Shown here: positions 56,083-63,687 of the stretch, in pieces | Numbering within the stretch: the first letter of the stretch is position 1 | How the letters are laid out: every line of letters starts with the position of its first letter | NCBI GenBank assembly: GCA_964293585.1 | Contig: CAXYYS010000007.1 | Location: forward strand, 1-64,000 | Origin: JAKVKY01 sp964293585 | Lineage (GTDB): Bacteria > Bacillota > Negativicutes > Acidaminococcales > Acidaminococcaceae | Direction of reading: 5' to 3' | Length of the DNA stretch: 64,000 nt | Notes under the pieces: model-generated | Seen by the model: only the letters and a program-made list of their open reading frames with translations | What the model was told of the DNA's origin: nothing | Databases searched by the model: none | Position numbers and translations under genes: made by a program

Positions 56083-56986
56083 ACAGCTCCCGCCTTTCCA
56101 GGTGCTTGGGCAGTCTGGCAGCCAGCACGTCGCCTACCAGAGCCGCCTCGTATTCATCAAAAGCCTTATTGGTCAGGCCCATAGCCAGGGCCAGCTGCGG
56201 CGCCAGACCTTTTTCCATCAGATGCAGGGCGTCCAAAAGTCCCCGCAGGTCCACTGCTTTATCGGAGATTTCTCCGGCCGCACATTTTTTATGTAAATCA
56301 AAGAATACATCTGTAAAGAGCTGTACCGCCTGAGGCAACAAACCGGGAAATTCCCCCCGCAAGAGTTTCTGTAAATGTTCCGCCGAAATCACCGGCAGTT
56401 TTAGAACCGCAAAGCGGGAAGCCAGTGCTTCGTTCAATTCCCGGGTGCCGGCATAGCCGTAATTCATGGTAGCGATAAAGCGGGTAGCGCCGTGGAGTTT
56501 TACCACGTCGTATCCCGGCACATCCAGCAATCTGCGATAATCCAGCAAAGAATGCAGCACCGCCAGCGCTTCGTTCCGGGCCATATTGATCTCGTCCAGG
56601 ACACCGAAGCCTCCCTGCTGGGCACACTGATAGACCGGACCGGGACGGAAAGTTACCTGACCGTTCTGAAAAGTATCCGTACCTACCATCAGGCTGGCAT
56701 CCATGTTAATATGAAAAGAAACATTCCAGAGAGGCCGCCCGAAAGCCGCCGCCAGATTCTCTGCCAGCACGTTTTTGCCGGTAGACTTGGCGCCTACCAG
56801 GAGTAAATTTTGGCCGCAGAGCAGCGCCGTGGCAGCCTGCTCCCAGACCTCTTTGCCGTAATAATGATAACGGGGATGTCCCAGACGGTCTTGTGCCGTC
56901 GCCTCCAGCGGATATTCTTTGCGAAAGTCGCTGAGACCTTGAAGAATAGCCGGGCTAATATTTTCGGACTGCAAAAATTCCAGCAT
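56072..56986 (-). CDS. MoxR-family AAA+ ATPase
   Basis: 304 residues with Walker A GAKSTGKN, Walker B GVLDEINMA, sensor-1 FIATMNYGYAGT and the arginine-finger region LNEALASRFAV. MoxR proteins pair with VWA proteins to insert metals or remodel a client enzyme (NorQ, CbbQ, RavA classes). ATG 56986 follows GGGAGG; the extension to 57157 crosses the leuB terminator and is not real. No obvious client enzyme lies nearby. Confidence 0.9.
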   Translation of the reverse strand: MLEFLQSENISPAILQGLSDFRKEYPLEATAQDRLGHPRYHYYGKEVWEQAATALLCGQNLLLVGAKSTGKNVLAENLAAAFGRPLWNVSFHINMDASLMVGTDTFQNGQVTFRPGPVYQCAQQGGFGVLDEINMARNEALAVLHSLLDYRRLLDVPGYDVVKLHGATRFIATMNYGYAGTRELNEALASRFAVLKLPVISAEHLQKLLRGEFPGLLPQAVQLFTDVFFDLHKKCAAGEISDKAVDLRGLLDALHLMEKGLAPQLALAMGLTNKAFDEYEAALVGDVLAARLPKHLERRELFAK

Positions 56987-57052
56987 AGTCTTGCCTCCCT
57001 GCATCCATTTCTTTATAACCATTATACTACAGGAAAACAGTTGCGTAAAAAA

Positions 57053-57077
57053 AGTGCGTACAAAATTTGTACGCACT
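57053..57077 (-). terminator. terminator of leuCDB
   Basis: Perfect stem AGTGCGTACAAA/TTTGTACGCACT, minus-strand tail TTTTTTTACG. It lies just past leuB, and a -10 (TATAAT, 57026-57021) for the MoxR gene follows at once. Confidence 0.88.
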
Positions 57078-57084
57078 GGAATTT

Positions 57085-58155
57085 TTATTTCTCTACCGCT
57101 GCGGCAATCAGCTTGCCAATTTCCCGGGTACCTACTTTTTTCAAGCCTTCGCCCCACAAATCCGGGGTTCTGTATCCGGCCGCATAAACTTTATCCACTG
57201 CGGCTTCAATGGCATCCGCTGCCGCCATCTGGTTTAAGGAATACCTCAGCAACATCGCCACGCTGTAAATCTGGCCCACCGGGTTAGCAATATCTTTACC
57301 CGCAATATCCGGCGCACTGCCGTGAATAGGTTCATACAGTCCAGTGCCGTCGCCCAAGCTGGCGCTGGGGAGCAGCCCGATACTGCCACCAATAACGCTG
57401 GCCTCATCGGACAGGATATCGCCAAAAATATTATTGGTCAACACCACGTCAAACTGACCAGGATTGGTGACTAACTGCATGGCGCAGTTGTCCACATAAA
57501 AATGATTCAGCTCAATATCCGGATAGTCCTTTTGCTGCATCTCGGTGACGATACGACGCCACATACGGGAGCTGGCCAGCACATTGGCCTTATCCACGCT
57601 GGTCACCTTGCCCCGGCGCTTTTTGGCCGCCTCAAAAGCATAACGGGCAATCCGTTCCACCTCAGGACGAGTATACAGCTCAATATCCGAAGCTGTTTCC
57701 ACGCCGTCCACCAGCTTGGCTTCCTTGTGCTCGCCAAAATAAATACCGCCGGTAAGTTCACGCACAATTAATAAATCCACCCCGGCTGCTTTTTCCGGTT
57801 TGAGGGGAGACAGATGAGAAGCAAACTTGTTTACTTTCATAGGCCGCAGATTACAATACAGTCCCAACGCCTTGCGGATAGCCAGCAAACCTTTTTCCGG
57901 ACGTACAGACGGATCCACGTTATCCCACTTCGGTCCGCCGACGGCAGCTAAAAGTACGGCATCGGCGGCCTTGGCCGCTGCCTCCGTCTCCTTGGGAAAT
58001 GGTACGCCGGTAGCATCAATGGCCACGCCGCCTAACAGTTCCTCATCGTATTCCACTTGAAAATTAAATTTGTGCGCCGCCGCATCTAAATCCGCCACGG
58101 CTGCCTGCATAATTTCCGGACCGATCCCGTCCCCGGGCAAAGTTACAATTTTCAT
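57085..58155 (-). CDS. leuB: 3-isopropylmalate dehydrogenase
   Basis: 356 residues: TLPGDGIGPEIM, catalytic RELTGGIYFGEH, VDKANVLASSRMWR and the metal/substrate Asp region (TNNIFGDILSDEAS). Oxidatively decarboxylates 3-isopropylmalate to 2-oxoisocaproate using NAD+. Overlaps leuD by 4 bp. Confidence 0.97.
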   Translation of the reverse strand: MKIVTLPGDGIGPEIMQAAVADLDAAAHKFNFQVEYDEELLGGVAIDATGVPFPKETEAAAKAADAVLLAAVGGPKWDNVDPSVRPEKGLLAIRKALGLYCNLRPMKVNKFASHLSPLKPEKAAGVDLLIVRELTGGIYFGEHKEAKLVDGVETASDIELYTRPEVERIARYAFEAAKKRRGKVTSVDKANVLASSRMWRRIVTEMQQKDYPDIELNHFYVDNCAMQLVTNPGQFDVVLTNNIFGDILSDEASVIGGSIGLLPSASLGDGTGLYEPIHGSAPDIAGKDIANPVGQIYSVAMLLRYSLNQMAAADAIEAAVDKVYAAGYRTPDLWGEGLKKVGTREIGKLIAAAVEK

Positions 58156-58634
58156 TTCGCATTTCCTTTCACATAGTTGACCAGACCACCGGCATCGGCA
58201 ATCTTCTGCATAAATTCCGGCAGCGGTTTCATCTTGATGGTCAAATTTTTATTTTTGATTTGAATCAGCCCTTGCTGCATGTCCACCTCTACCTGGTCTC
58301 CGGCCTCAATCTTTTCCACCTGAGGCCCGATTTCCAGCACCGGCAGGCCGATGTTGATGGCATTCCGGTAAAAGATGCGGGCAAAACTGTCGGCAATAAT
58401 ACATTTGACACCTTTTACTTTCAGCACCATAGGCGCATGTTCCCGGGAACTGCCGCAGCCAAAATTCTTGCCGGCCACCATAATGTCTCCCGGTTTTACA
58501 TTCGGCGCAAAAGTCGTATCAATATCTTCCATGGCGTGATTCGCCAGTTCTTTAAAATCAGCGATATTTAAATAGCGGGCGGGGATGATCACATCCGTGT
58601 CCACATGGTCGCCGTAACGCCACATCTTACTCAT
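58152..58634 (-). CDS. leuD: 3-isopropylmalate dehydratase small subunit
   Basis: 160 residues, the short LeuD type. MWRYGDHVDTDVIIPARYL and the swivel motif GKNFGCGSSREHAPMVLK identify it. Partner of LeuC; starts overlap leuC by 4 bp. Confidence 0.97.
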   Translation of the reverse strand: MSKMWRYGDHVDTDVIIPARYLNIADFKELANHAMEDIDTTFAPNVKPGDIMVAGKNFGCGSSREHAPMVLKVKGVKCIIADSFARIFYRNAINIGLPVLEIGPQVEKIEAGDQVEVDMQQGLIQIKNKNLTIKMKPLPEFMQKIADAGGLVNYVKGNAK

Positions 58635-59893
58635 TGCAAAACCTCCTCTGCGCTTGCGAGATAACCTTTAACCGCGCTGGCTGCCGCCGTATAGGGACTG
58701 GCCAGATAAACTTCGCTGTCCACATGACCCATGCGGCCGCGGAAATTGCGGTTGGTCGTACTGACGGCCCGTTCACCTGCCGCCAGGATACCCATGTAAC
58801 CGCCCAGACAAGGTCCGCAGGTAGGCGTGCTTACCGCTGCCCCGGCCTTAATGAAAATATCGAGATAACCTTTTTCCATAGCTGCCGTATAAATTTCCTG
58901 GGTGGCGGGAATGATGATGCAACGTACATTTTCATTGACCTTATGGTCTTTGAGCACTTCCGCGGCACAGGCTAAATCTTCCAGCCGGCCGTTGGTGCAG
59001 GAACCAATCACCGCCTGGTCAATCTTAATATTATGGCTTTCCCTCACCGGATGTGTATTTTCCGGCAGGTGCGGATAAGCCACTACCGGTTCCAGTTTGC
59101 TTAAATCAATAGTAATTTCCCGTTCGTACTTAGCATCCGCGTCAGCGGTAACCGCCGTCCAGGACCTGGTAACACGGCCCTTAAGATAAGCTTCTGTCTG
59201 CTCGTCCACCGGGAAAATGCCGTTCTTGGCCCCGGCTTCGATGGCCATATTGCAAATGGTAAACCGGTCTGCCATAGATAAAGAAGCGATGCCCGGTCCC
59301 GCAAACTCCAGGGATTGATAGCGGGCGCCGTCCACTCCGATCATGCCGATCAAAGTTAAGATCAAGTCTTTGCCTTTCACATATTTCCCCAGCTTGCCCG
59401 TCAGGTTAATCTTAATAGCCGTAGGCACCTTGAACCAGGTTTCGCCGCTGGCAAAAGCGCAGCCGATATCCGTCTGCCCCATGCCGGTGGAAAGCGCGTT
59501 CACCGCCCCGTAGGTACAAGTGTGGGAATCGGCGCCGATAACAATTTCTCCCGGGGCTACCAGCCCCTGGTCAGGCAGCAGGGCATGCTCAATACCCATA
59601 CGCCCCACCTCAAAATAATGGGTAATCTGATGCTTGCGGGCAAAGTCGCGCATTTGTTTGCACAAAGTCGCGCTCTTAATATCCTTGCAGGGAGAAAAAT
59701 GGTCCGGTACCAGCACAATCTTTTCTTTATCGAAAACCGGCCGGCCGATTTTTTCAAATTCATTGATGGCCGGCGGCCCCGTAATATCGTTGGCCAAAAC
59801 CAGATCCACCTGGGAAACCAAAAGATCCCCGGCCTGTACCTGGTCACGCCCTACATGCCGGGCCAGGATTTTTTCTGTCATCGTCATTCCCAT
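58631..59893 (-). CDS. leuC: 3-isopropylmalate dehydratase large subunit
   Basis: 420 residues, the short archaeal/Firmicute-type LeuC (proteobacterial LeuC is about 465). The 4Fe-4S cysteines appear in GSCTNGR and PTCGPCLGGYMG; GADSHTCTYGAV is the substrate loop. AGGAGG is 8 bp before ATG 59893. First gene of leuCDB, expressed from a T-box leader. Confidence 0.97.
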   Translation of the reverse strand: MGMTMTEKILARHVGRDQVQAGDLLVSQVDLVLANDITGPPAINEFEKIGRPVFDKEKIVLVPDHFSPCKDIKSATLCKQMRDFARKHQITHYFEVGRMGIEHALLPDQGLVAPGEIVIGADSHTCTYGAVNALSTGMGQTDIGCAFASGETWFKVPTAIKINLTGKLGKYVKGKDLILTLIGMIGVDGARYQSLEFAGPGIASLSMADRFTICNMAIEAGAKNGIFPVDEQTEAYLKGRVTRSWTAVTADADAKYEREITIDLSKLEPVVAYPHLPENTHPVRESHNIKIDQAVIGSCTNGRLEDLACAAEVLKDHKVNENVRCIIIPATQEIYTAAMEKGYLDIFIKAGAAVSTPTCGPCLGGYMGILAAGERAVSTTNRNFRGRMGHVDSEVYLASPYTAAASAVKGYLASAEEVLQ

Positions 59894-59962
59894 AGCTAAA
59901 GCCTCCTAAAAAATTTGTGCAACCGGAAGCGCCGTAAAAAGCGCCACCGGCAGCCTTTCCCT

Positions 59963-60259
59963 AAAAAAAAAATAAAGCCCCTGTCTGCACATGCAGATAG
60001 GGGCGTGTTACCGCGGTACCACCCTACTTGGGACTCCATTATCCCCGGATTAACTCCGGCGCGTAACGTGCGTGGACGTTGCCGGCTAAAAATTCACCGG
60101 CACGGCTCCCGGGCGAGCTAGATCCTGTACGCATTCAAGGCTTGCACCTACCGCCTTTTCTCTGTAACGCTTAACAGAACTTGTTCCCGTTCTCAGCCTT
60201 TAACCTGTCCCCGGAAAATAAATTTCCCGGGGAATGTTTAACTATGCTTTACATTATTA
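59963..60259 (-). ncRNA. T-box leader of leuCDB (leucine)
   Basis: Minus strand: T-box AGGGTGGTACCGCGG (60025-60011), then a terminator stem (GCCCCTATCTGCA..., 60004-59977) and T9-10 tract (59974-59963). Stem I precedes it; the likely specifier is CTC (Leu), followed by G and lower-stem CCCG near 60112. A further hairpin lies between the terminator and the leuC RBS. It reads leucyl-tRNA charging. Confidence 0.93.
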
Positions 60260-60281
60260 CCATTTTTTGAAGCAAAGTCAA
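60254..60281 (-). promoter_or_regulatory. promoter of the leuCDB T-box transcript
   Basis: TTGACT (60281-60276) and TAATAA (60259-60254), spacer 16 bp, preceded by TGG as an extended -10. Confidence 0.6.
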
Positions 60282-60427
60282 GAAAAAGGTGTAACATTTT
60301 TTCAAGAAGATTTTTTCCCAGCGTAAGTGTAACGAGTATTACAACTCCCGGGGGACGCCAGCGGAAAATTATGCTCCGTAAACATAACCTGCTTCTCACA
60401 AATTTCACAGTAAGAAAATAGGATTTA

Positions 60428-60448
60428 TGTGGTAGAATATAAATATAG
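60428..60448 (+). promoter_or_regulatory. extended -10 promoter of the FMN reductase gene
   Basis: TGGTAGAAT (60430-60438) is an extended -10. The whole 21-bp stretch differs by one base from the ppx promoter at 11275-11295. Confidence 0.65.
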
Positions 60449-60504
60449 CTAAATGATTTACTTATGCTAGGTTCAAAATTAATTACACAAAGGAAGTGCC
60501 CAAG

Positions 60505-61047
60505 ATGAAAAAAATTTTAGCCATCGTAGGTTCGGTAAGAAAAGATAGTTTTAACAAGCAGCTGGCTCTGGCCGCACAAAAAATTTTAGCCGGCAAAGCC
60601 CAACTGGAAATTTTAGATTACAGCGACGTACCGTTTTTCAATCAGGATCTGGAACATCCGGCTCCCGCAGCCGTCACCCGTGTCCGCCAGCTGGTAAAAG
60701 CAGCCGACGGCCTGTGGATCTTTACTCCGGAGTATAATCATTATTTCTCCGGTGTGCTGAAAAATTTAATTGACTGGCTCAGCCGTCCTGTCAGCGCCAC
60801 GGAACCTCAGGTCCTGGCCGGCAAAAAGATTGCTTTAAGCGGTATCACGCCCGGTATCAGCGGCACCGGTATCGCCCAGGATCATCTGGTGGCGACCTTG
60901 AGTTTCTTGAATGCCGATATCATGAACGTGCCCCGCTTAACTATTCCTAACGCCATGCAGCAGGTAAAGGACGGCAAACTGGTTTTGACCACCAGCGCCC
61001 CCTACCTGGAAAAACAGGCGGAAGCGTTTGTGAAGTATTTGGGATAA
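60505..61047 (+). CDS. NADPH-dependent FMN reductase / quinone reductase
   Basis: 180 residues, flavodoxin-like fold: FMN phosphate loop GSVRKDSFNK, TPEYNHYFSGVLKNLIDW (flavin-binding signature) and SGITPGISGT. Reduces FMN or quinones with NAD(P)H in the cytoplasm. ATG 60505 is preferred (AAAGGA 11 bp upstream) over GTG 60496, which lies on top of the RBS. Confidence 0.92.
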   Translation: MKKILAIVGSVRKDSFNKQLALAAQKILAGKAQLEILDYSDVPFFNQDLEHPAPAAVTRVRQLVKAADGLWIFTPEYNHYFSGVLKNLIDWLSRPVSATEPQVLAGKKIALSGITPGISGTGIAQDHLVATLSFLNADIMNVPRLTIPNAMQQVKDGKLVLTTSAPYLEKQAEAFVKYLG

Positions 61048-61060
61048 AAACTAATTATAT

Positions 61061-61189
61061 TTACGGAGGGGCGCCTTTGTTTCCGCACTGGCCTCGACAG
61101 GATTGGCTGCTAGTAATTGTTAGCCGCCGCGGCGTTACGCGGCTTCGTCGCGTCTCAGCATAGTGCTGCACAAAGGCGCCCCTCCGTAA
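61061..61189. repeat. 129-nt structured inverted-repeat element
   Basis: Two perfect 20-bp arms (61061-61080 and 61170-61189; TTACGGAGGGGCGCCTTTGT and its complement) enclose about 90 nt. The interior adds a 5-bp helix (GCACT/AGTGC) and smaller hairpins (GGCT/AGCC, CGCG/CGCG). TTTTTT follows on the + strand, so it can act as a terminator for the FMN reductase gene, but it is far larger than needed. It may be a MITE/REP-type repeat or a structured RNA; no ORF inside. Confidence 0.8.
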
Positions 61190-61378
61190 TTTTTTCTGGT
61201 TCAATCACTAAGCTTGCTAACCCGCTCCCTGTCTGGCGTACAGCGATTAGTGGCCTCTAAGCCAGTCCCTGTGCGGCTCTCAAAATACCCCGCAATCGCT
61301 CCAAAATGCGTTTTGAGCGACGAAACACGCCCAAAGGTAGAAACACTCAAGGGATGCACAAAAATAATATTTGCTTTT

Positions 61379-61426
61379 ACACAATATGTAGTGGTATATT
61401 TATACTTATATCACTACATATTGATT
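61379..61426. promoter_or_regulatory. tandem NrdR-like boxes
   Basis: ACACAATATGTAGTGG (61379-61394) matches the NrdR box aCaCwATATaTwGTGt at all but two positions. TCACTACATATTGATT (61411-61426) is a weaker copy. Centres are 32 bp apart, about three helical turns, the usual NrdR spacing. The pair also forms a 12-bp inverted repeat. No ribonucleotide reductase gene is near. Confidence 0.65.
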
Positions 61427-61450
61427 TTTTAGGCCTAAAAACAGCAAAAA

Positions 61451-61477
61451 TTAGCACTCTAGGCACCGGAGTGCTAA
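61451..61477. promoter_or_regulatory. perfect CIRCE operator (HrcA site), orphan
   Basis: TTAGCACTC-N9-GAGTGCTAA is identical to the CIRCE consensus, including the 9-bp spacer. CIRCE normally lies before groES or hrcA-dnaK; here no chaperone gene follows on either strand within the window. Confidence 0.93.
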
Positions 61478-61541
61478 AATTTGTATTAAGTACTAACCCG
61501 GAAACTTCTTCCGAAACTTTCCAGCAACCTAAACTGTATCT

Positions 61542-62156
61542 TTAATTGGTAATCGTACCTAACCCGGCCTGGGGCAGTTTAGTTACCTGCAGCGCCTCAA
61601 TATAATAAAAAGGCTGCAAAGGTTTACCGGCTTTATTCAAATAACGGCCGGCCCGCAAGATACCCACCACCCTGATCCAGGTCTTGCCGGTTTCCCAGTG
61701 TGACATATCCTGATCGCCTTTGAACTCAAAATCTACGTAACCACCTACACAATAAGGACAGGTAGGTCCCTTCCGGCCCACAAAAGTATATTTATTGTTA
61801 AAATGCAAATAATAACCTTCTATGGCCACCGTCTTGCCGGCATAGTCCTCAAAATTTTTGAACCAGTCATTAATCTGAGTCATGTACAGTTTATCCCCTA
61901 CCTTAATATCTATTTTTTGCAAATCATACTTGGCCCGGTCCGCCTGCAAATCATACACATAATCATCCGTGGTTTCTCCCTGGACCAGGGCCTGATTGTC
62001 CTGCGCCGATACAGCGCCCGTAGTTTTATTGGCGGCAGCCGTATTCCCGCTCTGAGTTTGCGGTGCCTGAGTCTGGGGATGATTGGCATCTGTTCCGCTT
62101 CCGCAGCCGCCCAATAAAAATGCCGTTACGCACAATAATACTAAAAACTTTTTCAC
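61542..62156 (-). CDS. lipoprotein of the zinc transporter operon
   Basis: 204 residues; lipobox LLGGC, then a Gln/Thr/Ala-rich linker (about 20-60) and a C-terminal beta-rich domain (DWFKNFEDYAGKTVAIEGYYLHFNNKYTFVGRKGPTCPYC). CPYC may bind metal; the domain recalls exported DUF1980/TIGR03943-type proteins that travel with zinc transporters. GTG start overlaps the znuB-like stop (GTGA). A role in zinc delivery is inferred from context. Confidence 0.78.
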   Translation of the reverse strand: MKKFLVLLCVTAFLLGGCGSGTDANHPQTQAPQTQSGNTAAANKTTGAVSAQDNQALVQGETTDDYVYDLQADRAKYDLQKIDIKVGDKLYMTQINDWFKNFEDYAGKTVAIEGYYLHFNNKYTFVGRKGPTCPYCVGGYVDFEFKGDQDMSHWETGKTWIRVVGILRAGRYLNKAGKPLQPFYYIEALQVTKLPQAGLGTITN

Positions 62157-62983
62157 GCCTCACGCCTTCTTTCCCTAAATTTTTCCAGGAAACAAAATAC
62201 CGCCAGGACCGCAACATCCGTGACCACGATACAGGCTCCCGTGGGTACAGATCCCACATACGAAAAGACCAGTCCCGCCCAAAAACAAAGAACGGCCAGC
62301 AGTCCCGCTAAAAATACCGTACCTTTAAACGTCCGGCAGACACGCATGGCCGTCAGGGACGGAAAAACAATCAGGCTGGAAATTAAAAGTGTGCCCATCA
62401 TACGCATCCCCAGGACGACCGTGCAGGCAGTCAGGATGGCCAGGACCATATCGTACAAATTGGCCCGGACGCCGGTTGCGGCAGCAAAAGTGGCATCAAA
62501 AGTTATGGCAAAGATCTTGTGGTAAAAAAAACTGTAGAGAAAAAGAACCAGGAGGCAGAGCACCACGGACAGATATACATCGCTTTTGCTCATGGAAAGG
62601 ATGCTGCCGAACATATAATTGCAAACGTCGGTATTCATGCCCGTGGTCAAAGAAACCGTCATCACACCCACGGCCAGGGCGGTACTGCACAAAAGAGCAG
62701 TGGCCGCATCGCCCTGAATCCGGCTGCTTTCCTTAATCCGCAGCAAAAAGAAAGCTGCGATAATACAAACGGGAATGGCGATACTCAAGGGCGCAGCTTT
62801 AAATGCGTAAGCAATGGCTAAAGCGGCAAAACCCACATGGGCCAGGCCATCCCCGATCATAGAATATCTTTTTAAAACCAGGCTGGTACCTAAAAGCGCC
62901 GCACACAAAGAAACCAGGGTTCCCACTATGAGCGCGCGAACCAGGAAAGGATAACCCAGCATAGCCGTCACTGTGCCTAACAT
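62153..62983 (-). CDS. znuB: zinc/manganese-type ABC transporter permease
   Basis: 276 residues, ABC-3 family with about eight hydrophobic segments: LKRYSMIGDGLAHVGFAALAIAY and VVLGMRMMGTLLISSLIVFPSLTAMR are typical. Overlaps the ATPase gene by 7 bp and the lipoprotein gene by 4 bp. The metal is taken as zinc from family trend; manganese or iron is possible. Confidence 0.9.
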   Translation of the reverse strand: MLGTVTAMLGYPFLVRALIVGTLVSLCAALLGTSLVLKRYSMIGDGLAHVGFAALAIAYAFKAAPLSIAIPVCIIAAFFLLRIKESSRIQGDAATALLCSTALAVGVMTVSLTTGMNTDVCNYMFGSILSMSKSDVYLSVVLCLLVLFLYSFFYHKIFAITFDATFAAATGVRANLYDMVLAILTACTVVLGMRMMGTLLISSLIVFPSLTAMRVCRTFKGTVFLAGLLAVLCFWAGLVFSYVGSVPTGACIVVTDVAVLAVFCFLEKFRERRREA

Positions 62984-63687
62984 GCGCCCACGCTTTCTAC
63001 AAAATATTGACCCAGCCTGGTTTGCAGATACGCTTCCGTAGAACCAAAAAAGAGCTGACCCTGTCCCAGATGTAAAATTTTGTTAGCCTCCCGCACCGCC
63101 TGACGCACATCGTGGCTCACGGCCACGATAGTTAAATTTTCCTGCTCATGCAGACGCCGTAAAAGCTTATAGAACTGCGCCGTCATCAGCGGATCCAGTC
63201 CGGTGACCGGTTCATCCAGAAGCAGAAGTTTCCCGGTGGCGCATAAGGCCCTGGCCAGCAAGACTCTTTGCTGCTGCCCGCCGGACAAATTTCTAAAACA
63301 CCGGTCCTTTAGTGGCAGGATGTCCAGCAGCGCCATTTTCTCCCGGACCCTTTGGTCCTCGGCCCTGCCGTAAAAAGGATGCCAGCCCAGCTTGTTTAAA
63401 CAACCGGAACGGACCACCTCGTAAACACTGGCCGGAAAATCCTGCTGCGCCCGGGTTTTCTGCGGCAGATAGCCGATGTTACCGTCCTGCAAACCTGGTC
63501 CCCGGTTAAGTGTGCCCGCTGCCGGCGGCAGCAAACGGAGCAAACCTTTTAAAAGCGTACTTTTTCCCGCACCGTTTTCCCCCACCACACACAGATAATC
63601 TCCCTCTGCCACGGTAAAATTTAAAGCTTTGAGAACCGTCTTGCCCTCATAGGCGAAAGCCAGGTCCCGGCACTGTAACAAAACCAT
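62977..63687 (-). CDS. znuC: zinc-type ABC transporter ATP-binding protein
   Basis: 236 residues: Walker A GENGAGKST, signature LSGGQQQRVLLARAL, Walker B LLLDEPVTGLD and H-loop VSHD. ZnuC/MntB class. ATG 63687 directly follows the znuA stop. Confidence 0.92.
   Translation of the reverse strand: MVLLQCRDLAFAYEGKTVLKALNFTVAEGDYLCVVGENGAGKSTLLKGLLRLLPPAAGTLNRGPGLQDGNIGYLPQKTRAQQDFPASVYEVVRSGCLNKLGWHPFYGRAEDQRVREKMALLDILPLKDRCFRNLSGGQQQRVLLARALCATGKLLLLDEPVTGLDPLMTAQFYKLLRRLHEQENLTIVAVSHDVRQAVREANKILHLGQGQLFFGSTEAYLQTRLGQYFVESVGAC

Larger units (their letters stand above)
61190..61541. promoter_or_regulatory. gene-free 350-bp stretch with orphan operators
   Basis: No credible coding frame. It contains a hairpin CGCTCCAAAA/TTTTGAGCG (61297-61319), two NrdR-like boxes, a perfect CIRCE and a possible + strand promoter (TTGCTT 61371-61376, TATATT 61395-61400, spacer 18). 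Nothing downstream on the + strand is a gene: the next feature is the end of a minus-strand lipoprotein gene at 61542. Confidence 0.7.

Noticed and set aside
55511..56296. 261-residue + strand open frame
   Set aside because: Antisense to the VWA and MoxR genes, both of which have recognisable domains.
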